Below are positions 12,109 to 23,857 of a stretch of DNA of 64,000 bases, in pieces. The position numbers and the translations under genes are program-made. The stretch is from contig JAFFSR010000394.1 in the NCBI GenBank assembly GCA_017163975.1, forward strand, positions 870,501 through 934,500, in the 5' to 3' direction. A model generated the notes under the pieces. The model worked only from the letters and a program-made list of their open reading frames with translations. It was not told where the DNA came from and did no database searches. How positions within the stretch are numbered: the stretch's first letter is position 1; every line of letters begins with the position of its first letter. Origin of the DNA: Anastatus disparis. Taxonomy: Eukaryota > Arthropoda > Insecta > Hymenoptera > Eupelmidae.

Positions 12109-12659
12109 GCACATACGTAAAAACCTTCTTCACTTCGTGTTGTCGTTTATTTAGTCTATCAATTTTATTTTGAACGTGCATGGTCTCTTCTCTCATTCTA
12201 TATTTATAAACACACACACACAAAGCATACGAAATTTTCTCATGCACGCATAAATCTGTCATACTCACACATATTGCGTCATTTCACCCAACATGGCGAC
12301 TTATTTTATTTCTCTCACTCTCACTCTCTATAGACTAGCGCACGACGCTATCTATTCTCTGTCCTTTTCTTTCTTTCTATAAGCATGCATGTGACGCCAT
12401 TACTGTGTTATAGAATTGAGAGAGAATAAAGAAAAATTCTTACCCGGAGTCAACTCCTTTTTCTTTTTCATTCTTTCTCCTTTTTCTCCCCCTGCTGTCC
12501 TTTTGTTTCTAGACTCGCCATCTCTGACGCTTCAACCAGGAGATAAAGAACAATAAAACAATTCACCAAGCAGACTGACGCACGCTCCAAGCCACACAAA
12601 CTCCTTTCTCAATTTTATTACATAAAACGCGCAGTTAAAAGCACTTTGGGCTCAGAACC
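12000..12659 (-). other. Copia 5' leader between FB4 and the 5' LTR
   Basis: Non-coding. It contains a CA/TA microsatellite (about 12030-12105) and a pyrimidine-rich stretch (12290-12500). Directly inside the 5' LTR the minus strand reads GGTTCTGAGCCC, the position of a tRNA primer-binding site; I cannot assign the tRNA. Confidence 0.55.
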
Positions 12660-12900
12660 TGTTAAAATTATAATAATGCAGAGCACAATTTATATTAAAT
12701 GAAAAGTCTTTATTTAATCTATACAAGAATAATTAAATTAAATAATCTCTCTATACAATAATGAAATACAAATTCTGGCTTTAACAGACGGACTTGCACT
12801 GAACTAAACGACGACGAGACGCAACTTGATTCTCTTCAACTGTCTACTAAATATTCTCAATAGGTGGCGACACCTAGTATGAGTGTATATATTTTCAACA
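12660..12900 (-). repeat. Copia 5' LTR
   Basis: A 241-bp partner of 4365-4605 with the same ends (TGTTAAAA...TTCAACA). AAAG follows at 12901-12904, and the same four bases precede the other LTR. Confidence 0.92.
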
Positions 12901-13050
12901 AAAGTGACACTCAAAGTGATATTTTGAGTTTGTTATGTCGTGAATGGATCTGAAGAAGGTCAATTCAAGATTAAATAACATAATATGCTTATCCCATTTT
13001 TAGCGTTACCCAGGAACAACGACGTGGACGTAATAGGATCGTGTTTCCTT

Positions 13051-13370
13051 TGGGGTGCTGGATTGTCGTTAGTCCCCTTGCCTCTCACGTCGGGGTGCTG
13101 GATTATCGTGAGTCCCCTTGCCTTTCACGTCGGGGTGCTGGATTATCGTGAGCCCCCTTGCCTCTTACGTCGGGGTGCTGGATTATCGTGAGCCCCCTTG
13201 CCTCTTACGTCGGGGTGCTGGATTATCGTGAGTCTCCTTGCCTCTCACGTCGGGGTGCTGGATTATCGTGAGTCCCCTTGCCTCTCACGTCGGGGTGCTG
13301 GATTATCGTGAGTCCCGTTGCCTCTCACGTTGGGGTGCTGGATTATCGTGAGTCCCCTTGCATCTCACTG
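13051..13370. repeat. 40-bp minisatellite, eight units
   Basis: Eight head-to-tail units of exactly 40 bp starting GGGGTGCTGGATTATCGTG and ending CCTTGCCTCTCACGT; only the outer units carry more than a couple of changes. It is strikingly GC-rich against its surroundings. It lies next to the transposase remnant inside the mariner-type element. The ORFs running through it are artefacts of the repeat. Confidence 0.95.
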
Positions 13371-13372
13371 TT

Positions 13373-13861
13373 TTAACCACGAAGCAAATGTTCAAAGTTA
13401 CCTCCATCAACTTGTAGACACAAAGTTAAGCGCCTTCGAAAATGACGTACAGTCTTTAGTAGAGTTTGTCTCGGAATTCCCGCACATGCTTGACGAATGC
13501 GATTTTGCATGTTTTCTCTAGTTGTAGGCCGCTCTTTAAAAATAACATTTTTTAGGAATCCCCACAAATAAAAATCTGAAAATGTTAAATCAGGTGAGTT
13601 AGAAGGCCAATTAACTGGCCCTGCTCTACCAATCCATCTCTCATGGTAATTTTGATTAAAAAATTCTCGGACAATTCGTGCAAAGTGTGGTGGTGCACCA
13701 TCCTGCTGAAACCACATTCTCCGTCTAGTTTCTAAATCAACATCTTCCATTAATTCTGGCAAGTGGTCTCTTATTAACTGCAAATAGCTGTCTCCATTAA
13801 CATTTCGCTTAAAAAAGTAAGGGCCTATCAAATATCCATTTACAATCCCACACCATACCAT
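13373..13861 (-). pseudogene. Tc1/mariner-superfamily transposase, C-terminal fragment
   Basis: The fragment has 162 codons on the minus strand. It contains MVWCGIVNGYLIGPYFF, then WFQQDGAPPHFARIVREF with the second catalytic Asp in QQDGAPPH. About 40 residues on comes WPSNSPDLTFSDFYLWGFLK, a SPDL-x-D-LWG block with the third acidic residue. The spacing and motifs identify the DDE/D transposase fold of the IS630-Tc1-mariner group. The N-terminal helix-turn-helix region is missing and the first Asp should lie upstream, where the frame is lost. It sits between the inverted repeats of the 3641-14498 element and is presumably its own enzyme. Confidence 0.85.
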
Positions 13862-13941
13862 AAGGCTCCAGCGATGCTGATGATCTACAGCTCTGTGTCA
13901 ATGAGGATTTTCATTTGACCAATAATGACGATTGTGCCTAT

Positions 13942-14498
13942 TCCAAGGTCATAAAATCCACTTTCCCCTAGAATAATCTTAGCGTAAAATTAACTAATAT
14001 TTTTAAATTCGTAGTCTAAAATAGGAATTTCTATTACCGAAAAAAAATTATTGATCTTAAAATGACCTTGAAATTTGACCTTAAGGTCAAGATGGTCAAG
14101 ATCCTTCTACCTTGGAACTAAGATGACCATTTAACACTACTTAGATCATTTGCATTTATCAGCAAACCAAGATAATGCAGAAAAAGGGCATTTAATCAGT
14201 TTTTAGACATTTGATCTCGATTTTTGTCCTTGAAAAGGTCACCAAATAAATTTTGACCTAGGACAAACTTATCTTAGAATTTTCCGCTTTTTTCAAATCT
14301 CCAGTCAAATATAGGTATTCCTATTTAAAAAAATAGTCTTGACCTTTAGATGACCTTGAAATTGGACCTCAAGGTCAAAACCAAGGGTGCAGTTAAATGG
14401 CCCCCTCTGTCACGGTCAATTTTGCTATAAACTTTTTTTTTTGTAACTGTAGTAGGTTCGGAGAAAATTGAGTGCGAAGATTAAAATGGCCCACCGTG
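13942..14498. repeat. Right long terminal inverted repeat of the mariner-type element
   Basis: Inverted partner of 3641-4199, ending ATGGCCCACCGTG at 14498. It contains the same AGGTCA-type repeats (for example TGACCTTGAAATTTGACCTT near 14063). Confidence 0.85.
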
Positions 14499-14505
14499 TA
14501 TATAT

Positions 14506-15491
14506 GGGACATTTTACACCAACTGGAAGAGCAAAAAAATAAAAATTGCTGGAACTCTGAGAATATATTCTGTCTGTTACTCAAAATGTGTAAAAAAATA
14601 TTCAAGGATTTAGATTTGAAGGATCAAGAGCCATAGATCCTTGAAATTTGGAAATTTTCAAAATTTTTGGAAAAGTACCAACTTTATGATTTTTTTTCTG
14701 AAAATCTTGATGTTTAAGAGAGAAATTTATGAGAATTCTTCTTGTTCTAGATAAAGAGAAGAGTTAGCATTATTTTTTACAGAGCTAAATTTTGAAGTTT
14801 TCTATTGGTTCTTACATGTATTACATGGTAATTAAAATTACTCATTGTCTGCTACTTCAGAAATTGCTTGTCGAGGGCTTATTTCCTTCTATTTTTTTAT
14901 CAACTTATAAATAAATTTTTGACTGTGTAAGGAAGAGCCACCAATAAGGAGTTATAACAGTTTAAAATATATATTTTCATGTCTAATTTATTTTCAATAT
15001 AAAAATTAATTATGCTTGATAATATATATTTTAAACTGTTTTAACTCTTTATTGATGGCTCTGACTTACATGATCAAAAATTCATTTTAAAGTTCACGTG
15101 AAATAGAGAAAAATAAGCCCGGGAAAAGAATGCGCTTAAGTGGGGAGCAATGAGTAATTTCAATTACCATGTAATACATATAAGAACCAATAGAAAACTT
15201 CAAAATTCAGGTCTGTAAAGAATCATGCTAACTCTGCTTTTCATTAACAACAAGAAGTATTCTCATGAATTTCTCTCTAAAATGTTAGGAATTTCAGGAA
15301 AAAAAATGATCAAGTTAGAACTTTTCCAAAAATCCTGAAAAATTTCCAAATTTTAAAAATCTATGGCTCTTGATCCTCCCAATCTAAATCCTTGAAAATT
15401 TGTTTACACATTTTGTGTAACAGGCAGGATATATTCCCAGAGTTTCAGAGATTTTTATTTTTCTGCTCTTTCAGTTGGTTTGAAGTGTTCC
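14506..15491. mobile_element. FB2: palindromic foldback element / MITE
   Basis: It starts GGGACATTTTACACCAACTGG and its right end is the imperfect mirror (CAGTTGGTTTGAAGTGTTCC). The arms are about 490 bp with a centre near 15000 and there is no ORF. TA tracts lie on both sides. A shorter relative occupies the matching place in Hel-R (45348-46079). Confidence 0.85.
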
Positions 15492-15670
15492 ATATATATA
15501 TATAAATATATATATATATATTTATTCATTAAAAAAAAGTTTGTTGTAAAAAGAACTAAAATCAAAATTATTTTGAATTATTTTTAATAATTGTATTCTT
15601 CAATTTATTTACAGTTATTTATGGTTATTTGCAGTATCTACATTTAAATAATGTATAAATGATAATAAAC
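15492..15670 (-). other. Hel-L backbone segment between FB2 and the satellite-like element
   Basis: AT-rich, non-coding; matches 45176-45347 in inverse orientation. It provides the left side of the empty-site comparison for the insertion at 15675. Confidence 0.7.
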
Positions 15671-15674
15671 AACC

Positions 15675-17489
15675 CACACAGCATGAAATATTTATGGAAG
15701 CTTCCTGGAACATTGGCAGCGAAAATTTGAAATATTTTAGGAATTTTCCATAGAATATTCCTGTAATATTCGTATGTCCTTGATTCTTCCTACATTGGAA
15801 TATTTCATGGAATATTGCTGGAAGATTCTAAGAATATTTCATTGGAAGATCTAGGACCTCTCAGATCTTTTATTGAAATATTTCAGGAATCTTGCAAGCA
15901 TATTTCATGAAATATTCCGTTGGAACATTCATTGAAAATTTCCGGAATATGGGAACGGTAGATTTGAAACATTTTATGAATCTTTCATGGAATATAAACG
16001 AAAGATCTAAAGAATCTTTCATGGAATATGCACGAAAGATTTAAAGAATTTTTCATAAAATATTCCATGAAATATTTCTGGAAGATCTTAGAGATCCATC
16101 GTAAAATATTCCGTGGAATATTTATGGAAGATTCGCAGAATATTTGCACGGAAGATTTGGAATATTTCAGGAATCTTCCACGAAATATTCCTGTAATATT
16201 CGTATGTCCTTGATTCTTCCTACATTGGAATAATCCATGGAATACTCTTGAGAGATTTCAAGAATATAAAAATGGAAGGTTTGGGTAATCTCTCATCTTT
16301 CATGAAATGTTCCTGGAAGATTTTTGGAAAATGTGAAATGCTGTGAGGGGATGGTATATATATTATATAATAACACATTACACTTATACATCAATACATA
16401 TACGCATACATAAACATTTAGTTATAAAATCGCATTTAAATATTCGCTTCGATTGTGCACATCAAAGTGCTGATACCCTTTCGCTTTTATAGTAAGTGAG
16501 GTATCTTTCAACCGCTTGGGGATAAAACTCCCATTTAACAAACATCCCCTTATCGGCGTCACTGGAAACCTCCCGTAACGTTCCACGCAATCTTCCAACG
16601 AAAACTTCATGGAATCATTCTAGAATCTTTTAAGCAATATTCCACTGAAAGATTACTGTAATTTTTGCGTAAAATGTTTCGTGGAATATTTACGGAAGAT
16701 TTATGTAATATTTCGCTGTACGATTTAAAAGTTTTTAGGAATCTTCCAGTGACATGTTTCTGGAATACTTCTGAAATCTTTAATAAAATATTCCACTGGA
16801 AGATTACTTAAATCTTTTTGTGGAATATTTCGTTGACTATTTATGGAAGATTTATGTAATATTCCGCTCTACGATTTTAATGTCTATCGGAATCTTCCTG
16901 AAATCTTTCATGAAATATTTCATCGGAAGATTACTTTAATCTTCCTCTGAAATGTTTCGTGAAATATTTATAGAAGATTTATCTAATATTTCGCTGTACG
17001 ATTTTAAAGTTTTTTGGAATGTTCTAGTGTAATGTTTATGGAATCTTTCTGAAATCTTTTATGAAATATTCCACTGGAAGATTACTTAAATCTTTCTGTG
17101 GAATATTTAGTTGACTAGTTCTGAAAAATTTATGTAATTATCCGCTGTACGATTTAAAGTTTATCGGAATCTTCCAGCGAAATGTTTATGGAATCTTTCT
17201 GGAATCTTTCATGAAATATTTTACTGGAATATTCATAAACATTACATGGAAATTTCATGAAATATTTCAGAAATCTTTTGTGAATATTACATAGAATATT
17301 TCGAAAAAGTTTCCGAACATTCCTTTGAAATATTCCTGAAATATTCCTGGAAGCTTTCAATGGAAGATTCCAGTGGAATATTCTGAAATATTCCGCGGAG
17401 ACTTTCAATAATCTGCATGAAAGGTTCTATTGAAATATTACAGTGGCATAATTCGAAATATTTCAGTGAAATCTTCCATGCTATGTGAG
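15675..17489. mobile_element. Mobile element made largely of a GAATATTTC/GGAAGATT satellite-like array
   Basis: About 1.8 kb of degenerate short repeats built from words such as GGAATATTTCATGGAA and GGAAGATT, interrupted by about 270 bp of unrelated sequence (16350-16620). The ends are imperfect inverted repeats: CACACAGCATG and CATGCTATGTGAG. AACC flanks both sides (15671-15674 and 17490-17493). Hel-R lacks the block: it reads straight through AATC at this point (near 45150). The array is therefore a discrete insertion and not a local expansion. ORFs in it are repeat artefacts. The transposon superfamily is unknown. Confidence 0.75.
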
Positions 17490-20110
17490 AACCATTATTT
17501 ATTTCTAGCCTAACGCTTTTTTATTGTTATTTACAGTTTTCAATATTTTCTTATAATCATTTGTTTATTCGCAGCATTATTCTACTTTTACAAAATAATT
17601 TTCATACAAGGTGATAAAATATTTTACTATAAGATAATATATGTTTCATTTCACAAAAAAATTTCAATCGAAACTAATTCTCTAATGTTAAGAATAAAAA
17701 ATTAAATTGGTATAATTTTGAAATTTTGATATGGGAATACTTTTTATACATAACTTTTTAATAATTTTAAATAATGGTAAATTTTTCAAATAACTTGTGG
17801 TATTGAATGCTAATTAAATTTAGTTTCAACATGAAGTTGATTATTTAGGTTGGGAATGTATTCAATAAAATAATATAACTATTTATAAGTTATCACTTAA
17901 TTTTTTAAACTTTTTATTCATAGTTGACAATTATATTGAATATATGATTCTCATTTTAATAGTTTTTATATAATATTATGTGAATTTTATAAATATAAAT
18001 TATTTAAGGAGATGTAAAATGGACAGCACCCATAAATATTGATTATATTTCCATTGTATTTTAAAATTTTGAATAAATAGATGCATTAACATACAGTATG
18101 TATCACGAAGATTATTCAGTTAAATTTTTACATAAATCTATTCATTAGTTATTGAGAAGTTTGGGTTCCAATATGATTTACTAAAATTTTTCCATTTCGA
18201 ATCAGAAATTTAAATATCTTGAAAAGTAATGATTGGAATAATTTAAAAATTCAAATAAATAATTATCACGAGACATACTACAAGTTAATACATTCCTTTT
18301 ATGGAAATTCAGCAATAGAATGGAAAGACAGTTAATTTTTTTATGTTCTTATAGTAAAATTTAATCAAACTTTGACAACAAATTTAACATAATGAAATAA
18401 TTGTACTTTCAATGATTTGCATCATATTTAATACAAATTATAGAGTGATATTACAGAATATTATTTTTTTCCGCATTCATAATAAATGTTTCGCGAATAA
18501 TAAGTAAATTTTATTTTAAAATGTTTACTTTTTTAGGGGGAATTCTACTTCTATCTAGACAGTTCATACATATAAATGCATAATTATAGACATAATCAAA
18601 AACATTTATTCATATTTTATATATTGTCTTATCTTTATAATTGACTATTAAAAAAATTTAATATCTAATAAATAATTTTTTTAAATTGTATTTCATAAAA
18701 TTTATGTTCAAACGATATTAAAAAAAATATTTTTATATCATGTAATTATAATTTTTCAAATGAGGTAATTTGAAATTTTTTAAAAATCAATGTTTCTCTT
18801 ATTAAAAATATTATTGCTTCAATGAAATGAATTGCTAACAATTTTTATATAAATCACAATTCATTAAAATATAAACACGTGTACAAATGAAAATGTAATT
18901 AAGGTTAAATGTATGTTATTTATAAAAAAAAGTTAACAAGTAACTTTTTAAATAATATATTTTCATGAAAACTAATTTAAATACCTCATTCTCTAAATGA
19001 TAACTGAATACAATTTTAATTTAATAAATTTAGTTATACAATTATAAATATATAATATTTATATAACTGTTCATCAAATGAAATCATTATTTTTTTAATA
19101 CATATTTATTGAAAAAATAATAATTATTACAATAGATTGTAGTTAAATAAAAATGTTTATTTTAATAATTATAGCGTTGAAATTTATTTTGATGAGAATG
19201 TTATTTTATTGACATTTACAGTATTATTTTAACTATTTTTGAAAAGTTACTTGTCATCAATAAAAAAATATTTAATTTTCCAAATTAATAATCTATTAAT
19301 ATCAAGAATTATCTAAAAATTATAATATTAATGATATGCAAAGCTTACTTGTAATACATACACTTTGTAATATTTATATCTCATTAAATTTTTATATTAG
19401 ATGCGAAAAGGATTGTTAAGTAGTTGCAAATAGTAATTTTTTTATTCCGAAATATTCGAATTTAAAATTAACTAAAATTTTGTATTTTAATCTTATGATT
19501 TTTTCTATTTAAATTTCGTATTTCATATGTATAAAATACATTTGTGAAGATATTTTTATTAGAAATCAACACGAATTCCTCTTAAGCATGTTTCACTTAT
19601 AAATTAATTTCATAATTCAAATTCATGGTCATATATTGAGGTCTGGAAATTATAGTTGTAACTCAGTATCCAGATCTCAGTTTATTTACATCAAATATCG
19701 TACTATCTTTGTTTTTCTAATGGAAGTAGAGTGAAAAATAGTCACTTGAAATAAATTATACGCTTTTTTACTTTAAGCACATGTGTACATATTTTTTTAT
19801 ATTATGTTTCATCAAATTATTTTCAATTTTATTCAGTACTCAAAATTCAATTAATTAAATCGTATTTACTTAAAATTAGTCATTTATACATAATAATATA
19901 ATAAAAGAAAATTCAACTAAGTGATGTCAGGAGCGAAAAACTCCAATATAATTAATGCCTGTTAACGTAAAATCCAATAAATTGTGTAACGATTTTCAAC
20001 AGTTGATAAATATAATGTGAATCATATAATATATATATTAATTTTAAATTTCTGATCATTAATTTAAAACTCAAAAGTAACTATTTTAAAACGGAATATG
20101 GAAGATAAAC
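17490..20110 (-). other. Hel-L AT-rich non-coding backbone
   Basis: About 2.6 kb with no credible ORF. It matches 41240-45170 of Hel-R in inverse orientation along its whole length, apart from the extra sequences in Hel-R described separately. I see no regulatory structure beyond AT-richness. Confidence 0.7.
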
Positions 20111-20196
20111 ATGTATAGTTTTACTTTTATCCAACCAATGGGAAGTAAGGCCTTTGTAAATCAATAAGATCCAAAAATCATTTTAAAAAAATTGTT

Positions 20197-20242
20197 ACGT
20201 TTCGTCGGTATGGTTTCCGACCTCTTCAGACTAAAAAGACGT
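20197..20242 (-). ncRNA. Hammerhead-ribozyme-like motif, minus full unit
   Basis: On the minus strand ACGTC, then a short U-rich spacer, CTGAAGA, stem GTCGG/CCGAC with an 8-nt loop, GAAA and CGT. This is the hammerhead core (CUGANGA, stem II, GAAA, stem III ACG/CGU with GUC cleavage site). Hammerheads are known in Penelope-like elements. Stem I is weak and one G precedes stem II, so activity is uncertain. Confidence 0.6.
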
Positions 20243-20393
20243 AATTAAAATTTATTAAACAAAACAAATTAAATATACACAAAAATAGTTTTCACTTTAC
20301 AGTACATACCTAACTTAAAATTAATTCATACACTAAACTAGTTACATGAGAATTACTCATATTGTCGAACTAAGAACTGATACAAGTTGTTGT

Positions 20394-22944
20394 CTATTTA
20401 TATTGAAAATCAGAAAGACAGTTAGATATTTGTTTATAAACAGAAGGCAAATACATTATGTCTGTTTTTAAATTTATCGCATTTTTATTTCCGTTTATAT
20501 ATAACATTTCGGATATCTTACGCTTTTTGTTGTTACATTCTTTATCTAAAATTATTGTATTTGACCAATCAAATTCATGAGAGCATTTTTTCATGTGTTC
20601 ACCCACAACTGTATTTTTATTGATAGACTTTTTATGTTCATTTAATCTTGTTTTTAATGATCTCTTTGATTCCCCAATATAACAAGCTGAACAAGATTTA
20701 CAGTTAAATTTATAAACAATACCAGTGATATCATCTTTCTTAAGCTTATCTTTACCAATTTTGATAATGTGGTCAAGTTTTTTATTAACTAATGGTATAG
20801 TATTTATGTTAAATTTTTTTTTTTTTTTTTAACGATTTTTTGCATTGGTTATATAATCGAGGAACAAAAGGAATCGCTATTGTACATATTGAGTCAGAAA
20901 AATTACTTAGTTTTGATTTTTCATTAACATTATTGTATTTATAATTTTGTAATCTTTTGTTTATGCATGATATAATGAATTTTTTGGATAATCATTTTGT
21001 TGCAATAACTTTTTAATTAAATTAATATTCTTTTCTTGAAATCGTTTGTCTGAAAGTAAAACTGCTCTATCGGTTAAATTGTAAACAATATTACGTTTTA
21101 ATTCTATGGTATGAAAAGATTTAAAGTTCAGTAAACGAGAGGAATTTGTTGATTTTTGAAACCAATCAGTTATTAAATAATTATTTTCTCTAATTAAAGT
21201 TAAATCTAAAAAGTTAATTTTATTGTTTTTTTCCATCTCATGCGTAAATCCAATACATTTGTCATAATTATTAAAAATATTCAATACAGTTGTGAGATCA
21301 TCTTTATGAATACAAGTTATTATGTCGTCAACATATCTATAATAAAAGATCGGTTTTATATTATGTTCAAATTTTAAAATGCTAAGACACTCGCTCTCTA
21401 AATCGTCCATTACTATATTCGCAAATAATGGTGAAATGGGAGAACCCATAGGAGTGCCATAAATTTGTTGATAAGTCACATTATTAAAAGTAAAAAATGT
21501 ATTATTAAATAAAAACTTAGTAATACTGATAACATCACAAAACGGAATTTTACATTTATTATGAATTGACTCTACACGTCTCTCTAGACTTTTCATTACG
21601 AGTTCATATGATACATTTGTATACAAAGAAGTAACATCTAAAGAAATTAAACAAAAGTCTTTCGGAATTATAATGTCTCTAATTTTATGTACAAAATTTA
21701 AACTGTTATCAATGTTAGAATTCGGAATATTAAATGTCTTTTTTAAATTATCATATAAAGATTTTGCTAAATTATGAATGGGACTACCAATAGTCGAAAT
21801 GATTGGTCTAAGAGGAATGTTAATTTTATGTATCTTTGGTAGTCCATACGCACGAGGTAACACAGTGTTTGTTTGTGTTAATTCCATATCTTTATATAAT
21901 CTGTCAAGAGATTCTAAATTATTTAGAATCTTCATAAATTTATATACTTCTTTCTGTATGGTAGCTAACGGACATTTATTACAAACTTTGTATGTGTCAC
22001 CATTAGACAATAAAACGTTCATTTTCGCAATATAATCAGATAAATTCATACAAACGGTCAAATTTCCTTTATCGGCTCTAGTAAAAAGTAAATTATTTTC
22101 GTTTTCTTTTACAAATTTTTTGGTAAACAATAAATCATTATTAAACTTTTCTCTTCTACTGACAATTGAAGTCTATTTTTTAAATTATATTTAATATTTC
22201 TAACAATTGTTGATCTAACATTGTTTATAATATTTGAATCAACATTATTTAAAAATCCTAATTTAAATTCTACATTCTTTATTATGTCTATTGAATCGAG
22301 TTTGTTTATATTTGATTTGACGTTAAACTTAGGACCTAGAGAAACAATATTAGTTACTTCTATTGGCAATGAAAAATCTGAAATATTTTTGACCCAACTA
22401 TTTTTAACAATTACATTATCTGATTCATTAACAGAATTAAATTTATTACAATATAACTTATTAAATTTAATATCGAGCATTTTAGATTTTTTTAAATAAA
22501 TATTTCTACTTTTCTCTCAGTCATTGTATAAAAATTATAGAGAGACTGTTTATCTATTTTTAAATGACTAATTTTATATTTCAAGGCGTTCAAACGTTTA
22601 TGTAAATAATTTAAATGTATGAAACTGTCACACAACATGAAATTGAACATTCTATATTGAATTCTTAAATTAAAAGTTTTCACTTTATTTTTAACCGAAT
22701 TGCTATAAAATTTAAAACTATTTAACGATTTATCAGCTCTCATTATATGATTAGGAATCAATCCCGACTGTTTACATCTCACCAAAAATTGATGATGGGC
22801 GTTAGCAGTTGATAAATTATGTCTCAACATTGTCCAATTTTTCAGATAGTGAACTGCGTGAAAACCAAAATTTATGAAGATAAATCCATAAAAACTCAAT
22901 CCTCTTTGAGAACGGCACTTTCTAGGTTGTACGCCGTGATTCAT
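20394..22944 (-). pseudogene. Penelope-like polyprotein, minus arm (RT intact over 389 codons; GIY-YIG endonuclease)
   Basis: The reading runs 22944-22492, then a frameshift to 22480-22109, then 22130-20961, then the endonuclease part (20820-20394). RT motifs are in order: YGLPKIHK, PLRPIISTIGSP, LDVTSLYTNV, GTPMGSPISPLFANIVM and YYRYVDDI, the catalytic Asp pair. The endonuclease part has CYIGESKRSLKTRLNEH, with the YIG, Arg and downstream residues of the GIY-YIG fold. A T run at about 20814-20830 (A run on the coding strand) separates RT from endonuclease and shifts the frame. Penelope elements reverse-transcribe RNA at nicks made by this endonuclease. This arm is better preserved in RT than the plus arm. 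Confidence 0.9.
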
Positions 22945-22986
22945 TTTAGAATAACTTTTTCTTCCACAATTTAAAACAAATAATAT

Positions 22987-23345
22987 AAACTTTTATCCAA
23001 CCAATGGGAAGTAAGGCCTTTGTAAATCAATAAGATCCAAAAATCATTTTAAAAAAAATTGTTACGTTTCGTCGGTATGGTTTCCGACCTCTTCAGACTA
23101 AAAGACGTAATTAAAATTTATTAAACAAAACAAATTAAATATACACAAAAATAGTTTTCACTTTACAGTACATACCTAACTTAAAATTAATTCATACACT
23201 AAACTAGTTACATGAGAATTACTCATATTGTCGAACTAAGAACTGATACAAGTTGTTGTCTATTTATATTGAAAATCAGAAAGACAGTTAGATATTTGTT
23301 TATAAACAGAAGGCAAATACATTATGTCTGTTTTTAAATTTATCG
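22987..23345 (-). repeat. Partial Penelope unit (3' part), minus orientation
   Basis: Repeats the last part of the endonuclease frame, the 3' region and a hammerhead-like motif directly upstream of the full minus unit. It is cut at the palindrome centre. Partial tandem units upstream of a full copy are characteristic of Penelope insertions. Confidence 0.85.
23064..23108 (-). ncRNA. Hammerhead-ribozyme-like motif, minus partial unit
   Basis: Same motif as 20197-20242 but with a U-rich spacer one base shorter between ACGTC and CTGAAGA. Confidence 0.6.
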
Positions 23346-23810
23346 AAAATGCTCTCATGAATTTGATTGGTCAAATACAATAATTTTAGATAAAGAATGT
23401 AACAACAAAAAGCGTAAGATATCCGAAATGTTATATATAAACGGAAATAAAAATGCGATAAATTTAAAAACAGACATAATGTATTTGCCTTCTGTTTATA
23501 AACAAATATCTAACTGTCTTTCTGATTTTCAATATAAATAGACAACAACTTGTATCAGTTCTTAGTTCGACAATATGAGTAATTCTCATGTAACTAGTTT
23601 AGTGTATGAATTAATTTTAAGTTAGGTATGTACTGTAAAGTGAAAACTATTTTTGTGTATATTTAATTTGTTTTGTTTAATAAATTTTAATTACGTCTTT
23701 TTAGTCTGAAGAGGTCGGAAACCATACCGACGAAACGTAACAATTTTTTTAAAATGATTTTTGGATCTTATTGATTTACAAAGGCCTTACTTCCCATTGG
23801 TTGGATAAAA
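23346..23810 (+). repeat. Partial Penelope unit (3' part), plus orientation
   Basis: Begins abruptly inside the endonuclease frame (AAAATGCTCTCATGAATTTG), continues through the 3' region with a hammerhead-like motif and runs into the full plus unit. It is slightly longer than its minus counterpart. Confidence 0.85.
23693..23738 (+). ncRNA. Hammerhead-ribozyme-like motif, plus partial unit
   Basis: Same motif on the plus strand: ACGTC, U-rich spacer, CTGAAGA, GTCGG/CCGAC stem, GAAA, CGT. Confidence 0.6.
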
Positions 23811-23857
23811 GTTTATATTATTTGTTTTAAATTGTGGAAGAAAAAGTTATTCTAAAA

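Larger units (their letters stand above)
4365..12900 (-). mobile_element. Ty1/Copia LTR retrotransposon (minus strand), decayed
   Basis: Two 241-bp LTRs (4365-4605 and 12660-12900) are almost identical and have TG...CA ends. AAAG occurs immediately outside both LTRs, compatible with a target duplication (Copia elements usually give 5 bp). On the minus strand the order is 5' LTR, long leader, gag with zinc knuckle, GAG-pre-integrase, RT (YADD), RNase H, polypurine tract and 3' LTR. That integrase-before-RT order is diagnostic of Copia. The leader is expanded by a nested foldback element (10282-11995). The coding region has several stops and frameshifts. The near-identity of the LTRs by eye suggests a younger insertion than the mariner element it split. 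Confidence 0.9.
3641..14498 (-). mobile_element. Mariner-type transposon with about 560-bp inverted repeats, split by a Copia insertion
   Basis: The left end CACGGTGG at 3641 and the right end CCACCGTG at 14498 are inverted. Homology runs inward for about 560 bp on each side (to about 4199 and from about 13942). TA lies immediately outside both ends. Between the arms is a Tc1/mariner-superfamily transposase fragment (13373-13861, minus) and a 40-bp minisatellite. Removing the Copia element (4365-12900) leaves an element of about 2.3 kb. The terminal motif CACGGTGG-CCATT-TAATC is shared with the short palindromic MITE at 37063-37795, so this looks like the autonomous-type relative of that MITE. 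Confidence 0.8.

Noticed and set aside
11618..12268. Short ORFs around FB4 and the microsatellite
   Set aside because: They lie in palindrome arms or TA/CA repeats and have no domain.
13051..13370. CRISPR-like regular repeats
   Set aside because: The units are contiguous 40-bp tandem repeats with no unique spacers, in eukaryotic DNA.
12985..13521. Two plus-strand ORFs through the minisatellite
   Set aside because: The repeat phase shifts every unit; no conservation expected or seen.
16028..17408. ORFs in the satellite-like element
   Set aside because: They are built from the array words and lack any protein family features.
22221..22499. Plus-strand ORF in the Penelope minus arm (and its mirror 24302-24634)
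   Set aside because: Antisense shadow of the Penelope polyprotein; appears in both arms only because they are inverted copies.
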